Below are positions 35,947 through 45,009 of a stretch of DNA of 64,000 nt, one piece after another; within the stretch, counting starts at the first letter, position 1; each line of letters begins with the position of its first letter. The position numbers and the translations under genes were made by a program. Source of the stretch: CAJJDF01 sp965657945 (GTDB lineage: Bacteria > Bacteroidota > Bacteroidia > Flavobacteriales_D > CAJJDF01); the NCBI GenBank assembly GCA_965657945.1, contig CBFHPW010000007.1:1-64000 (forward strand). Direction: 5' to 3'. The notes beneath the pieces were generated by a model, which was given only the letters and a program-made list of their open reading frames with translations, was not told the origin of the DNA and searched no databases.

Positions 35947-37584
35947 TTAAAAACCTGATGTAGTGTAAATTAATGTGTTTCCATCGGAGCCTCCATAACT
36001 GGAAGTACCTGAGCCTCCTACTAGCTGCCAAGCAGTACCGTTATAAAAATAAAATCCGGACACTCCATTACTTTGAAACACCAGTAAACCAGTGGCAGGT
36101 GAGGAAATCGCATTTCTTTGAGCTTCCAACAATCGAGGTAATAACACCCCTTTTGAAGTAGATTGAATGTCTAACACTGCTGAATTATTTGGTGAAGAAG
36201 TTCCAATACCCACCTGATTGTTTCGATTGGTAATTGTACTAGAAGCTTGCCAATCAGAACCGTCATGAGCCAATGTTTGCCCATTATTTCCTGGCGTTAA
36301 TATTCCTGCAGGACCCTGAGGCCCCATAATACCGGTGTCTCCCTTAGGCCCTTGTAGCCCTTGCGGTCCCATTGCTCCAGTATCACCTTTGGGACCTTGA
36401 ATTCCCTGAATCCCTTGTGGACCTGCTGCCCCTGTCAATCCTACTGGTCCTTGGATTCCTTGAATTCCTTGCGGTCCCTGAGGTCCAGTTGCTCCCGTAT
36501 CTCCTTTTGGTCCCTGAAGACCCGTCAATCCAATGGGACCTTGAACTCCTGGAATTCCTTGTGGACCCTGAGGTCCAATTGCTCCGGTATCTCCTTTGGG
36601 GCCTTGAATTCCCTGAGGGCCTTGTGGACCTGTTGCTCCAGTTAATCCAATTGGACCTTGAACTCCCTGAATTCCTTGTAGCCCTTGCGGTCCAATTGCT
36701 CCGGTATCTCCTTTGGGACCCTGAATTCCCTGAATACCTTGTAGACCAGTTGCTCCTGTTAATCCTATGGACCCTTGAATTCCTTGCGGTCCAATTGCAC
36801 CGGTGTCTCCTTTTGGTCCCTGAATTCCCTGAATCCCTTGTGGACCTGTTGCGCCAGTCAATCCTATTGGCCCTTGAACTCCCTGAATTCCTTGCGGTCC
36901 AATTGCACCGGTGTCTCCTTTAGGGCCCTGAATTCCCTGCAAACCTTGTGGACCTGTTGCTCCAGTTAATCCAATTGGACCTTGAACTCCTTGAATACCT
37001 TGCGGTCCCATTGCTCCGGTGTCTCCTTTGGGGCCCTGAATTCCCTGTGGGCCACTTCCAGGTGCTGGAAGAATCACAAACCCTGCATTTGAAAGGAACA
37101 ACGTATCATTAGAATAAGATAGGATTTGAATTTCATTGTTCGGGTCACTGTCTGCGTCATTCACTTTATCAAATTTACTGCTATCAGACATAGAAGAATA
37201 CAAAGAAAAAGGAACACTTAACAACTGAGAAACACCCGTAATAGAGTAACTCACCCCTCCATTTGGATCTGTTTCAGTTTTAATAAAAAAAGGTCCATTC
37301 CCCCAATCTATTCCAGAAAAAACTCCAAAAACAGAAATACCATCACCTATTTCTATCGATACAAGTCCGTTTGCATTCGTTGTAGGGGTATGTCGCTCAG
37401 AGAATACAACTGTTCCTGTTGAAGATCCTTGAATAATAGATACTTGCATACCTATGGGTTGATTTACAACCAAATTATTTGTTGAATTTCTTATGACTGC
37501 CTGATAACTCATTTTATTTGGAGATTGTCCAAATGATAAATAAGTAAGAGCAACAAAGAAAGAAAAGAATAAAGTCTTTTTCAT
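35947..37584 (-). CDS. Collagen-like fibre protein with phage-tail-like flanks
   Basis: 545 residues with a signal peptide (to YLSFGQ). Residues ~20-140 are a Bacteroidota beta domain (SPNKMSYQAVIRN, NANGLVSIEIGDG, INWGNGPFFIKTETDP-like, LLSVPFSLYS). Residues ~175-430 are Gly-X-Y triplets, largely GPQGIQ, GPKGDTGA and GPIGLTGA. The C-terminal ~110 residues resemble phage fibre ends (NRNNQVGIGTSSPNNSAVLDIQSTSKGVLLPRL, FYFYNGTAWQLVG). It should trimerise into a stiff stalk. Only 4 bases separate it from the upstream T9SS protein. Function as a surface fibre is inferred. Confidence 0.82.
   Translation of the reverse strand: MKKTLFFSFFVALTYLSFGQSPNKMSYQAVIRNSTNNLVVNQPIGMQVSIIQGSSTGTVVFSERHTPTTNANGLVSIEIGDGISVFGVFSGIDWGNGPFFIKTETDPNGGVSYSITGVSQLLSVPFSLYSSMSDSSKFDKVNDADSDPNNEIQILSYSNDTLFLSNAGFVILPAPGSGPQGIQGPKGDTGAMGPQGIQGVQGPIGLTGATGPQGLQGIQGPKGDTGAIGPQGIQGVQGPIGLTGATGPQGIQGIQGPKGDTGAIGPQGIQGSIGLTGATGLQGIQGIQGPKGDTGAIGPQGLQGIQGVQGPIGLTGATGPQGPQGIQGPKGDTGAIGPQGPQGIPGVQGPIGLTGLQGPKGDTGATGPQGPQGIQGIQGPVGLTGAAGPQGIQGIQGPKGDTGAMGPQGLQGPKGDTGIMGPQGPAGILTPGNNGQTLAHDGSDWQASSTITNRNNQVGIGTSSPNNSAVLDIQSTSKGVLLPRLLEAQRNAISSPATGLLVFQSNGVSGFYFYNGTAWQLVGGSGTSSYGGSDGNTLIYTTSGF
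36300..37060 (-). repeat. Collagen-type repeat array
   Basis: Gly-X-Y coding region with eight GPKGDTG copies, mostly spaced by about 36 residues (108 bases) in the order GPKGDTGA, GPQGxQG(VQ), GPIGLTGAT, GPQGxQGIQ. One unit is shortened and two are clipped near the end. Typical substrate for slippage and unequal crossing over. Confidence 0.85.
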
Positions 37585-37588
37585 GAGT

Positions 37589-38059
37589 TTAATTTTTAAT
37601 CAATTTAAAGTTTTTAATTATTTGCCCGCTTTTACTTACCCTCAATAAATAGGACGCTTGAGCCAAGTTGGACAAGTCAATTTCAGTATGTTGCAGAGAA
37701 ATGGAATTAGATACGATTAGCTTACCATGAATAGTGTACAATCGATATTCCAAGCCATCTGGTTTGTTAGAATTTAATATGACTGTGCTAAAAGTGGGGT
37801 TTGGGTAAACCAGCAGTTCTATATCTGCACCCAAGATAGGAATCTCAAATGTTTTGCTTATTTCATAGGGCTGTTGAACTCCCTCGGCTATAGATTGAGA
37901 AGAACCACTATAAAAATCGCAAACCAATTGACCTACAGAAAAACTGACTGTGCCACTCACAGAAGTAAATTCTCCTCCTGAGGCGTTTGATGAGTCTTGA
38001 GCTTGAAGACCCAACACAGAAAAGAGGAAGAAAAGAAAGAATGTGTATTTGATATCCAT
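37589..38059 (-). CDS. Small T9SS type A-sorted surface protein
   Basis: 156 residues. Signal peptide ends LGLQAQD; the middle (SASGGEFTSVSGTVSFSVGQLVCDFYSGSSQSIAEGVQQPYEIS) is a pattern shared by many Bacteroidota T9SS cargos; the end (VYPNPTFSTVILNS ... YRLYTIHGKLI ... LAQASYLLRVSKSGQIIKNFKLIKN) is a full type A sorting domain. First gene of the fibre operon, so it may be the surface-fixed base or usher for the fibre proteins, none of which has its own sorting tail. That role is inference. Confidence 0.82.
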   Translation of the reverse strand: MDIKYTFFLFFLFSVLGLQAQDSSNASGGEFTSVSGTVSFSVGQLVCDFYSGSSQSIAEGVQQPYEISKTFEIPILGADIELLVYPNPTFSTVILNSNKPDGLEYRLYTIHGKLIVSNSISLQHTEIDLSNLAQASYLLRVSKSGQIIKNFKLIKN

Positions 38060-38072
38060 CTAATATTTTTTT

Positions 38073-38080
38073 CAAATTTA
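38073..38080 (-). promoter_or_regulatory. -7 box of the fibre operon
   Basis: On the minus strand this reads TAAATTTG, a perfect TAnnTTTG, 13 bases before the first start codon. No matching -33 TTG is seen, and the implied leader is very short. Confidence 0.45.
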
Positions 38081-38132
38081 GTAATGTATTCGATAATATT
38101 TAGCCCACATCAAGCCCATAAAAAATAATCAC

Positions 38133-38169
38133 AAAAAAAAGAGAAAACATCACTGTTTTCTCTTTTTTT
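38133..38169 (-). terminator. Terminator of sqr
   Basis: AAAAAAAGAGAAAACA pairs with TGTTTTCTCTTTTTTT over a TCAC loop; both sides have A/T runs, so it can work in either direction. It follows the sqr stop by about 20 bases. Confidence 0.75.
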
Positions 38170-38187
38170 CAGTCTCTCACAACCAGT

Positions 38188-39486
38188 TTATACCTCCACA
38201 CCCTTAAGCATTTTGTTCCAATACAATCTGGGTAAAATGTATTTCTTAAGCCACCATAATCTGCGGTGCTCCTTCGAAGAATCAAAGACTAACATTTGTT
38301 TTAGCTTTGGATCCGGTGTGAAATTTGAGTCATAATCGAATTCGGCTAGCACCATCTTACCGTAACCAGTAACCAACGGACACGAAGAATATCCATTATA
38401 AGTCTTTTCTCCCACTGGATTAGATTGGATCAATCTAGAAATATTTTCAACCACAATCGGAACTTGTTTCCTTATTGCCGCTCCAGTTTTAGCTGTTGGC
38501 AAAGCTGCTGCATCTCCCATTCCAAATACATTTGCGTACTTCTTATGCTGAAGCGTACCATGGTCCACATCCAACCACCCAGCTTCGTTAGCCAAGTCTG
38601 AATTTTTGATGAAATCTGGTGCTGTTTGAGGGGGAGCTAAATGAAGCATGTCAAAATGAATACCGTACATAGTATCCTTTTTTGTCACTTTTATGTCTTT
38701 GCTATTGTAATTTATCGATTCGTCTATATTAGAAGAACTATTATCTTTGTCCTCCATCAAGACACAGCCTCCCGCTTTTGGGTCTTTGGTTAACTCATAC
38801 CAAGCAATTTGTTTTTCGGCATCTACTTCCACCAATTTGTGGTGATACCTCACATTGATGTCTTTTTTATTGATAACTTCCATGAGGGTTTTGGCTATTG
38901 GCTTCACGCCAAAAATAACACCTCCAGGGGTTGCAAAAACTATATCTGTTTTTTGCCTTACTCCTGATTTGGCAAAATGCTCATCGGCTAGATACATTAT
39001 TTTTTGTGGAGCCCCACCACACTTAATAGGTGTAGCAGGCTGGGTAAATAAAGCCGTTCCTCCTTTAAAATTCTTTAACACTTCCCAAGTATGCTTCGGG
39101 TCAGTATAATTACTACACACAACTCCTTTATCTATTGCTTCCGTTAATCCTTTTACTAGCGAGGTATCGATTTTTATTCCAGGTGATACCACTAGATAAT
39201 CGTAGTCAATTCTTTTACCTGATTTGGTGATTACTGCATTGTTTTCACAATCAAATGAATCGGCAAATTCTTTTATCCAATTAACGCCCTTTGGCATCAC
39301 TGACGCCATGGATCTTTTTGTTTTTTCAAAATTGTAAGCATTAGCACCTACCAAAGTCCAAGCCGGCTGATAATAATGATATTCTGCGGGCTCAAGTAAG
39401 GTAACGGTTACATTTCTTTTTTTTAAAAACTGAGCAGCGGTCATAATTCCTCCTGTTCCTCCTCCGATAATTAATAGTTTTTTCAT
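38188..39486 (-). CDS. sqr: Sulfide:quinone oxidoreductase, type II-like
   Basis: FAD-dependent oxidoreductase that passes electrons from sulfide to quinone. The N-terminal dinucleotide motif LLIIGGGTGGIMTAAQFLKKR is intact. Two cysteines in family positions are visible: PIKCGGAPQKI (about residue 160) and YSSCPLVTGYGK (about 360), plus FGMGDAAALPTAKTGAAIRKQ binding FAD. The C-terminal amphipathic tail (LWWLKKYILPRLYW) suits membrane attachment. Length 432 fits type II SQR rather than flavocytochrome c. It probably detoxifies sulfide. A palindrome lies upstream (39523-39548). Confidence 0.85.
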   Translation of the reverse strand: MKKLLIIGGGTGGIMTAAQFLKKRNVTVTLLEPAEYHYYQPAWTLVGANAYNFEKTKRSMASVMPKGVNWIKEFADSFDCENNAVITKSGKRIDYDYLVVSPGIKIDTSLVKGLTEAIDKGVVCSNYTDPKHTWEVLKNFKGGTALFTQPATPIKCGGAPQKIMYLADEHFAKSGVRQKTDIVFATPGGVIFGVKPIAKTLMEVINKKDINVRYHHKLVEVDAEKQIAWYELTKDPKAGGCVLMEDKDNSSSNIDESINYNSKDIKVTKKDTMYGIHFDMLHLAPPQTAPDFIKNSDLANEAGWLDVDHGTLQHKKYANVFGMGDAAALPTAKTGAAIRKQVPIVVENISRLIQSNPVGEKTYNGYSSCPLVTGYGKMVLAEFDYDSNFTPDPKLKQMLVFDSSKEHRRLWWLKKYILPRLYWNKMLKGVEV

Positions 39487-39522
39487 TGAATTTTTTTTTT
39501 AAATTTTGTAAAAAAAAATCAA

Positions 39523-39548
39523 CTTAAATGTAACTTTTGTTACTTAAG
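39523..39548. promoter_or_regulatory. Palindromic operator candidate upstream of sqr
   Basis: GTAAC-TTTT-GTTAC (39530-39543) with outer arms CTTAA (39523-39527) and TTAAG (39544-39548). The layout resembles sites of Crp/Fnr-type regulators, whose half-sites contain GTTAC-like blocks in some Bacteroidota. It sits 37 bases before the sqr start. Confidence 0.45.
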
Positions 39549-39588
39549 ATTTTGTAATACCCTGATCTTATGAGGAAAACACAAAAAA

Positions 39589-41664
39589 TTAGTAGCCACC
39601 ATTTCTTTTTCTAACAAACCATTCCACCCCAAGGAATGCAAGAAGTAGGTAGAATAAAAACTTAAGTTCTATCAAATCTTCCACCTCCTTTTCTTCGTAT
39701 CGCACATCTACCATCGACTGATTACTTGTGATGTATTCAACTAAATCCCCTACTCTATCAAGGGGAACCATTTTGCCGTTGGTACTTGCGCTTAACTGAT
39801 ACATCAAATCAAAATCAGCCCTCGTGTTTTTAAATTCTACGTTTACTTTTTCTACAGAGAATTCACCGAATTTGTTCACTTTTTTTCCATCAAGCAAGGT
39901 GCTTGCTGTGTAAGAGTAATTTCCCGACTTCAATTTCCCTAAAGCTAAAGCATAGGATTCACCACTTGGAGAAAACAAGAAATCATACTTTTCTTTATTT
40001 TCATCAGTTAGTTGAAAAGCTACCTCCTGCGAATTAATTAATTCATAACTTTTGTTGTACACCTCTCCTTGAACTGTAATATCGTCTCCCTCGGCATATA
40101 CGGGCTTTCCTTCTACTCGAAATCTACTTTTATCCTCTTTGGCTACCAGCAGCTGGACCGACCGCTGAAACAACTCATCAAAACTTTGGCTACTTCCTTC
40201 TTGTCCAAACTCTTGAAGTCGCCATCTCCAAAACCCTTCTCCCACCAATACACCTCTTTTCCTTTCCTCTTTGTTGGAAAACAACAACAAAGGATAATCC
40301 GTTTTTGCAGGACCTATTCTTTGAAAAAGCGCCACTTGAGAGGAGTTGCTCACTTCGTATTTATTAGAAAAAGGCACTTGAATAGGACTGTATCCGCCAA
40401 GCTTACTAATCGATTCTATGGATAACTCAAATTGATTAAAACTAGAGTTTGCCACGAGGCTGGCTTCGGTTTCTGTTTTGGCACCCTTTATTTGAACGCC
40501 CATTTCACTTTGATTGAAAACACCAAAATCTACTTGATTTCCTAGAATTGAAAAAACTGGAATATCGGAACTAAATACCTCAGGCACTTTCTGTTGAGAA
40601 CTAGGCAAATTGTGAGTAATAATTAAACTGTACTCTTTCAGATTATTAGGTATGTTGCTAGCTAGCTTTGTTTCCAGTTCATAATTATCGTTGGAAATCA
40701 ACCCGTTTTTTATTGCTTGTACATCTGGATGAGGTGAATTGGCCAACAACAGAATTTTTTGTTTCGATTTGAGCACCTCTACGTAAAAAGAAATTTGATT
40801 GTTTTGTAATGTTACTTCCCCTTCCACCCCCTGTAGTTTTGCCGTAAATTTCTGCAAACCTTCTTTGGCAGCTTCTATTTCAAACCTTATTTTTTGAATT
40901 CCCTTCGAACTAGAAACGACAAGGGGCTTTTCTGAAAAAAGCGCTCCTCCCGATTGCAACATAACACGTGTTTTGTCTTGAAAAACTCCACTGGATTGAA
41001 TAGCTATTTCAACCGGAAATGTATTTCCTTGATAAGCAATTTTGTTGTGAAAGACATTTTCTATCCAACTGTCCTTTTGTTGGGAAGAATCACCTAACAA
41101 AACCGTATTGACCGGAACATTCTTAAACTCTTTTGCTGAGTAAATAGGATTACTTCCTTGGTTATAAATCCCATCTGAGGCAAGCACAATTGCTCCCAAA
41201 TTTCTGTTGTAATAGCGCTGGTGTATTTCAGAAAAAACTGTGGATAAATTTGTTCCGTTTTCGGCAAAATTGAGGAGGTCGTTTTCGGAAAGTTGCTTGC
41301 CAAAAGAATACGAAACAACTTCAAATTCTTGAGACAAATTATCACTCAATTCTTTCATTTTGGCTTCATACTTAGAAGCATATTCCAAAGAATCTCGGTT
41401 TGCCAAAACAGAGGAACTGTTGTCTTTCAATAAAACTACGATGGGCCTTTCGACTTTGGTTTTGGCATACTCCAAAAGAGGTTCCAGCAGCAAAAAAGTA
41501 AGCACAAACAAACTGACAAAACGAAAAACGCCCAAGACTTGTTTCCAAATTTTGGGCAATTCTTTTAATTTAGAATCATTTCGATAAAGACCATACGCTC
41601 CCAATCCTGCAACGAGTATACAAATTGCAATGTACCAAACTGGAAAATTAAGAAGAATCTTCAA
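39589..41664 (-). CDS. vWA-domain membrane protein
   Basis: 691 residues with two N-terminal membrane helices (about 8-27 and 40-63), a von Willebrand A domain with metal-site pattern DxSxS (VVLLKDNSSSVL, about 79-90) and VLASDGIYNQGSNP, followed by Ig-like beta domains and a C-terminal membrane helix (FLFYLLLAFLGVEWFVRK). Related proteins occur widely in Bacteroidota with BatA/B-like or surface-assembly roles; the exact role is unknown. Its stop region overlaps no neighbour; fabG lies 13 bases upstream, so they may be co-transcribed. Confidence 0.75.
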   Translation of the reverse strand: MKILLNFPVWYIAICILVAGLGAYGLYRNDSKLKELPKIWKQVLGVFRFVSLFVLTFLLLEPLLEYAKTKVERPIVVLLKDNSSSVLANRDSLEYASKYEAKMKELSDNLSQEFEVVSYSFGKQLSENDLLNFAENGTNLSTVFSEIHQRYYNRNLGAIVLASDGIYNQGSNPIYSAKEFKNVPVNTVLLGDSSQQKDSWIENVFHNKIAYQGNTFPVEIAIQSSGVFQDKTRVMLQSGGALFSEKPLVVSSSKGIQKIRFEIEAAKEGLQKFTAKLQGVEGEVTLQNNQISFYVEVLKSKQKILLLANSPHPDVQAIKNGLISNDNYELETKLASNIPNNLKEYSLIITHNLPSSQQKVPEVFSSDIPVFSILGNQVDFGVFNQSEMGVQIKGAKTETEASLVANSSFNQFELSIESISKLGGYSPIQVPFSNKYEVSNSSQVALFQRIGPAKTDYPLLLFSNKEERKRGVLVGEGFWRWRLQEFGQEGSSQSFDELFQRSVQLLVAKEDKSRFRVEGKPVYAEGDDITVQGEVYNKSYELINSQEVAFQLTDENKEKYDFLFSPSGESYALALGKLKSGNYSYTASTLLDGKKVNKFGEFSVEKVNVEFKNTRADFDLMYQLSASTNGKMVPLDRVGDLVEYITSNQSMVDVRYEEKEVEDLIELKFLFYLLLAFLGVEWFVRKRNGGY

Positions 41665-41677
41665 TCAGTAGGTTCTA

Positions 41678-42424
41678 TTAGGTTAGCATTCCTCCGCACA
41701 CGTGAATCGTTTGGCCTGTCACATAAGCACTCATATCGCTTGCCAAAAACACAACCACATCTGCCACGTCATCTGGCGATCCAGCTCTTTTCAAGGGAAT
41801 ATCTTTTACCCATCCTTCTACTACTTCTTGATCCAATTTCGCTGTCATTTCTGTGGCAATGAATCCTGGTGCAATTGCATTACTTCTTATATTTCTAGAA
41901 CCCAATTCTTTTGCAACAGATTTTGTAAACCCTATCATTCCTGCTTTAGAGGCAGCATAGTTTGATTGCCCAGCATTTCCATTCACCCCAACTACCGAAG
42001 TTAAGTTCACAATCGATCCTTTTCTTTGTTTTAACATCGGTCGCTGAACTGCTTTCGTTAAATTGAAAACAGACTTTAAATTTACACGAATCACATCATC
42101 CCAATCTTGTTCAGACATTCTCATCAGCAAGCCATCTTTTGTAATTCCTGCATTGTTTACCAACGCATCTATCTGACCAAAATCAGCCATTACATCCTCT
42201 ACTAATTTTTGAGAAGCTTCAAATTCGGATGCATCAGATTGATACCCCTTTGCCTTCACTCCCATTCCAATCAATTCTTTTTCAACTTCTTTGGCCTTTT
42301 CTGGAGAAGATAAATAGGTGAAAGCAATGTTCGCACCTTGTTCTGCACATTTTATGGCAATTCCTTTTCCTATTCCTTTGGAAGCTCCTGTTATTAAGAC
42401 AACTTTATCTGCTAATAATTTCAT
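41678..42424 (-). CDS. fabG: 3-oxoacyl-ACP reductase
   Basis: Short-chain dehydrogenase reducing 3-oxoacyl-ACP with NADPH in fatty acid synthesis. The cofactor motif TGASKGIGKGIA, the NNAG motif (LVNNAGIT), the catalytic Ser in NLTSVVGVNG and YxxxK (YAASKAG) are all present, and the C-terminus (ADVVVFLASDMSAYVTGQTIHVCGG) is typical. ATG at 42424 gives 248 residues, the family length; the ATG at 42481 adds 19 unlikely residues. Confidence 0.94.
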   Translation of the reverse strand: MKLLADKVVLITGASKGIGKGIAIKCAEQGANIAFTYLSSPEKAKEVEKELIGMGVKAKGYQSDASEFEASQKLVEDVMADFGQIDALVNNAGITKDGLLMRMSEQDWDDVIRVNLKSVFNLTKAVQRPMLKQRKGSIVNLTSVVGVNGNAGQSNYAASKAGMIGFTKSVAKELGSRNIRSNAIAPGFIATEMTAKLDQEVVEGWVKDIPLKRAGSPDDVADVVVFLASDMSAYVTGQTIHVCGGMLT

Positions 42425-42528
42425 TCTACTGTTTTTTATCTTGGTTGAGTTCAAAGATAATTGATAAATGATAATTGGCAAATCATAATTAACATTTAAA
42501 AAATCATGAACACCTCTAATATTTGGTG

Positions 42529-42536
42529 TACTTTTG
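42529..42536 (+). promoter_or_regulatory. -7 box for ribBA
   Basis: TACTTTTG, a perfect TAnnTTTG, 36 bases before the ribBA start. No good -33 box is at the usual distance. Confidence 0.5.
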
Positions 42537-42571
42537 CGTAAGCAAAGTATGAATATTTTTTTGAATAAAAC

Positions 42572-43786
42572 ATGGAAGACATCAAATTAAACACCATTGA
42601 GGAAGCGCTGAATGATATAAGAGCAGGAAAGGTTATCATTGTGGTGGATGACGAAGACAGAGAAAACGAGGGAGATTTTTTGACCGCTGCTAGAAACTCA
42701 ACTCCAGAAATTATTAATTTTATGGCTACTCACGGTCGTGGTTTAATTTGTGCACCGTTATCAGAAAAAAGATGTGCCGAATTGGATCTTGAACTTATGG
42801 TTCAAAACAACGATTCTCCTTACGAAACACCCTTTACAATTTCAGTGGATCTATTGGGCAACGGATGTACAACAGGAATATCGGCAAGCGACAGAGACAA
42901 AACCATTAAGGCATTGATTGACCCTGAAACTAAACCCAACCAATTGGGTAAACCTGGTCATATTTTTCCATTACGAGCAAGAAATGGAGGAGTACTGAGA
43001 AGAGCAGGACATACCGAAGCGGCTGTGGATATCTCCCGAATGGCTGGTTTTGAAGAAGCTGGAATCATTGTAGAAATATTGAATGAAGACGGTACGATGG
43101 CAAGGCTGCCACAGCTGATGAAAATTGCAAAAAAACATGACATGAAAATCATTTCAATTGAGGATTTGATTTCATACCGTTTACAAAATGAAAGCTTGGT
43201 TGAAAAACAACTAGAAATAAAACTACCCACTGAACACGGAGATTTCAATCTAGTTCATTTCTCACAAACTACTGACGGGAAAGAACATTTGGCACTGGTA
43301 AAAGGAGAATGGGAAAAAGATGAGCCAATTTTAGTTCGAGTTCACTCAAGTTGTATGACAGGCGATATTTTTGGTTCTTGTCGTTGCGATTGCGGGCCTC
43401 AGCTAAAAACGGCTATGAAGATGGTAGAAGAAGCCGGAAAAGGAGTAATTCTGTACATGAACCAAGAAGGAAGAGGAATTGGTTTGTTGAATAAACTGAA
43501 AGCCTACAAATTGCAAGAAGAAGGCTACGATACGCTTGAAGCAAATATAAAACTTGGATTTAAAGGAGACCAAAGAGACTACGGAATTGGAGCACAAATT
43601 TTGAGAAAGCTCGGAGTTACAAAAATGAAACTAATGAGCAATAATCCTCAAAAAAGAACTGGATTAATTGGCTATGGATTGGAAATCGTTGAAAATGTTC
43701 CGTTAGAAATTGAAGCTAACATTCACAACAAAGGTTACTTAGAAACAAAAAGAGACAAAATGGGTCACACCCTAAAAATGAAGTGA
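42572..43786 (+). CDS. ribBA: Bifunctional DHBP synthase / GTP cyclohydrolase II
   Basis: Makes both precursors of riboflavin. Residues ~1-200 are the RibB domain (DDEDRENEGDF, ATHGRGLICAPL, GHIFPLRARNGGVLRRAGHTEAAVD). Residues ~205-404 are RibA (HSSCMTGDIFGSCRCDCGPQL with the zinc cysteines, MNQEGRGIGLLNKLKAY). The 404-residue fusion is normal. A terminator follows. Confidence 0.96.
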   Translation: MEDIKLNTIEEALNDIRAGKVIIVVDDEDRENEGDFLTAARNSTPEIINFMATHGRGLICAPLSEKRCAELDLELMVQNNDSPYETPFTISVDLLGNGCTTGISASDRDKTIKALIDPETKPNQLGKPGHIFPLRARNGGVLRRAGHTEAAVDISRMAGFEEAGIIVEILNEDGTMARLPQLMKIAKKHDMKIISIEDLISYRLQNESLVEKQLEIKLPTEHGDFNLVHFSQTTDGKEHLALVKGEWEKDEPILVRVHSSCMTGDIFGSCRCDCGPQLKTAMKMVEEAGKGVILYMNQEGRGIGLLNKLKAYKLQEEGYDTLEANIKLGFKGDQRDYGIGAQILRKLGVTKMKLMSNNPQKRTGLIGYGLEIVENVPLEIEANIHNKGYLETKRDKMGHTLKMK

Positions 43787-43806
43787 TTCAATGAGAAGAA
43801 CTAAAC

Positions 43807-43847
43807 AAAACATGCTCATCAATAAGAATTGAAAGAGCATGTTTTTT
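43807..43847 (+). terminator. Terminator after ribBA
   Basis: AAAACATGCTC (43807-43817) pairs with GAGCATGTTTTTT (43835-43847), leaving a 17-base loop, 20 bases after the stop. Confidence 0.7.
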
Positions 43848-43866
43848 AAGTTAAAAAACACACCAA

Positions 43867-44964
43867 ATGCAACAAGAGCTCACAATAAATAGAGTGCCAG
43901 AATCTACCAACAATTCACTGCGAGCATGGAGCGCTGCTGATGAGTTATTAATTGCACAGCTTAATGAATCAAAGTCGGATTCTGTTCTCGTTTACAATGA
44001 TGGATTTGGTTATTTGAGTGCTTATGCCCAGCCCAAAAAAGTATATGGTGCTTTTGATTCAAAGAGCCAAGTGAAAGCAACCACTGAAAACTTTGTCACC
44101 AACTCACTGAATACAGATAATTTTGTACCCTCTTCCCTCCTGTCCTCACTACCTAAAAAAGTGGAAATTGGAATGATGAAAATTCCCAAATCTCTCGAAT
44201 TATTTGAATTATTCATTTCACATTTCGTGAAAAACTCCACGGAAGAATCTGTTCTTTTGTGTGGTTTTATGACTCGTAATTTCACAAAACAGTTAGTAGA
44301 AATAGCTCAACAATACTTTGAAGAAGTAGAACAATCACTATCCAAAAAGAAAGCTCGACTTCTGATTCTGAAGACACCAAAAAAGGTTTCGGAAAAATCA
44401 ATGATCAAATCCATTCCATTCGGGGAGGAGGAAATTAAACAATATTATGGTGTTTTTTCTTCTAATCACATCGATTATGCCACTCAGTTTTTAATCGAAA
44501 ACTTGGAACCACCAGAAATTGTGAACTCTGCCTTAGATTTAGCATCTGGAAATGGAATTTTAGCAAAAGAAATTCAGAAACAATTTCCCGAATCTGAGTT
44601 AATCTTAGTGGATGATTCGCTTCTAGCCATAGAAAGCTCAAAACTAAACTTAACCGGGGATAAACTCTCATTTTTCCACAACAATAATTTAGAGGACATC
44701 GCCTCTAATTCATTGGATTACGTGGTAAGCAATCCGCCTTTTCATGTAGAATACGAGGTAGACATCAGTCTGCCGTTGCGCTTATTTAGAGCAGTGGAAA
44801 AGAAATTAGTGAATGAAGGGAAGTTTCAGCTGGTGGCAAATTCTCACCTGAATTATAAGCCACATTTAGAAAAAATATTCAAAAGAGTAAAGGTCGTATT
44901 TGACAACGACAAATTTGTCGTGTATTCTTGTTACAAAAGATGGGACAAAAACCAAGAGTGGTAA
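43867..44964 (+). CDS. RlmG-like 23S rRNA guanine-N2 methyltransferase
   Basis: 365 residues with the two-domain plan of RlmG/RsmC: an N-terminal domain that has lost the SAM site, and a C-terminal methyltransferase with LDLASGNGILAKEI (SAM loop) and the NPPF catalytic motif (DYVVSNPPFHVEYEV), then LVANSHLNYKPHLEKIF and FVVYSC as in RlmG. It probably modifies G in 23S rRNA; RsmC or another NPPF enzyme is the alternative. Confidence 0.8.
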   Translation: MQQELTINRVPESTNNSLRAWSAADELLIAQLNESKSDSVLVYNDGFGYLSAYAQPKKVYGAFDSKSQVKATTENFVTNSLNTDNFVPSSLLSSLPKKVEIGMMKIPKSLELFELFISHFVKNSTEESVLLCGFMTRNFTKQLVEIAQQYFEEVEQSLSKKKARLLILKTPKKVSEKSMIKSIPFGEEEIKQYYGVFSSNHIDYATQFLIENLEPPEIVNSALDLASGNGILAKEIQKQFPESELILVDDSLLAIESSKLNLTGDKLSFFHNNNLEDIASNSLDYVVSNPPFHVEYEVDISLPLRLFRAVEKKLVNEGKFQLVANSHLNYKPHLEKIFKRVKVVFDNDKFVVYSCYKRWDKNQEW

Positions 44965-45009
44965 AAATAGGAAACATTGTTTTTATTCTGTCATAAAAAA
45001 AAGAGAAAC

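Noticed and set aside
36372..36923. A long plus-strand open frame opposite the collagen-like gene
   Set aside because: It is the shadow of Gly-X-Y codons, leucine/glutamate monotonous, without start context or family.
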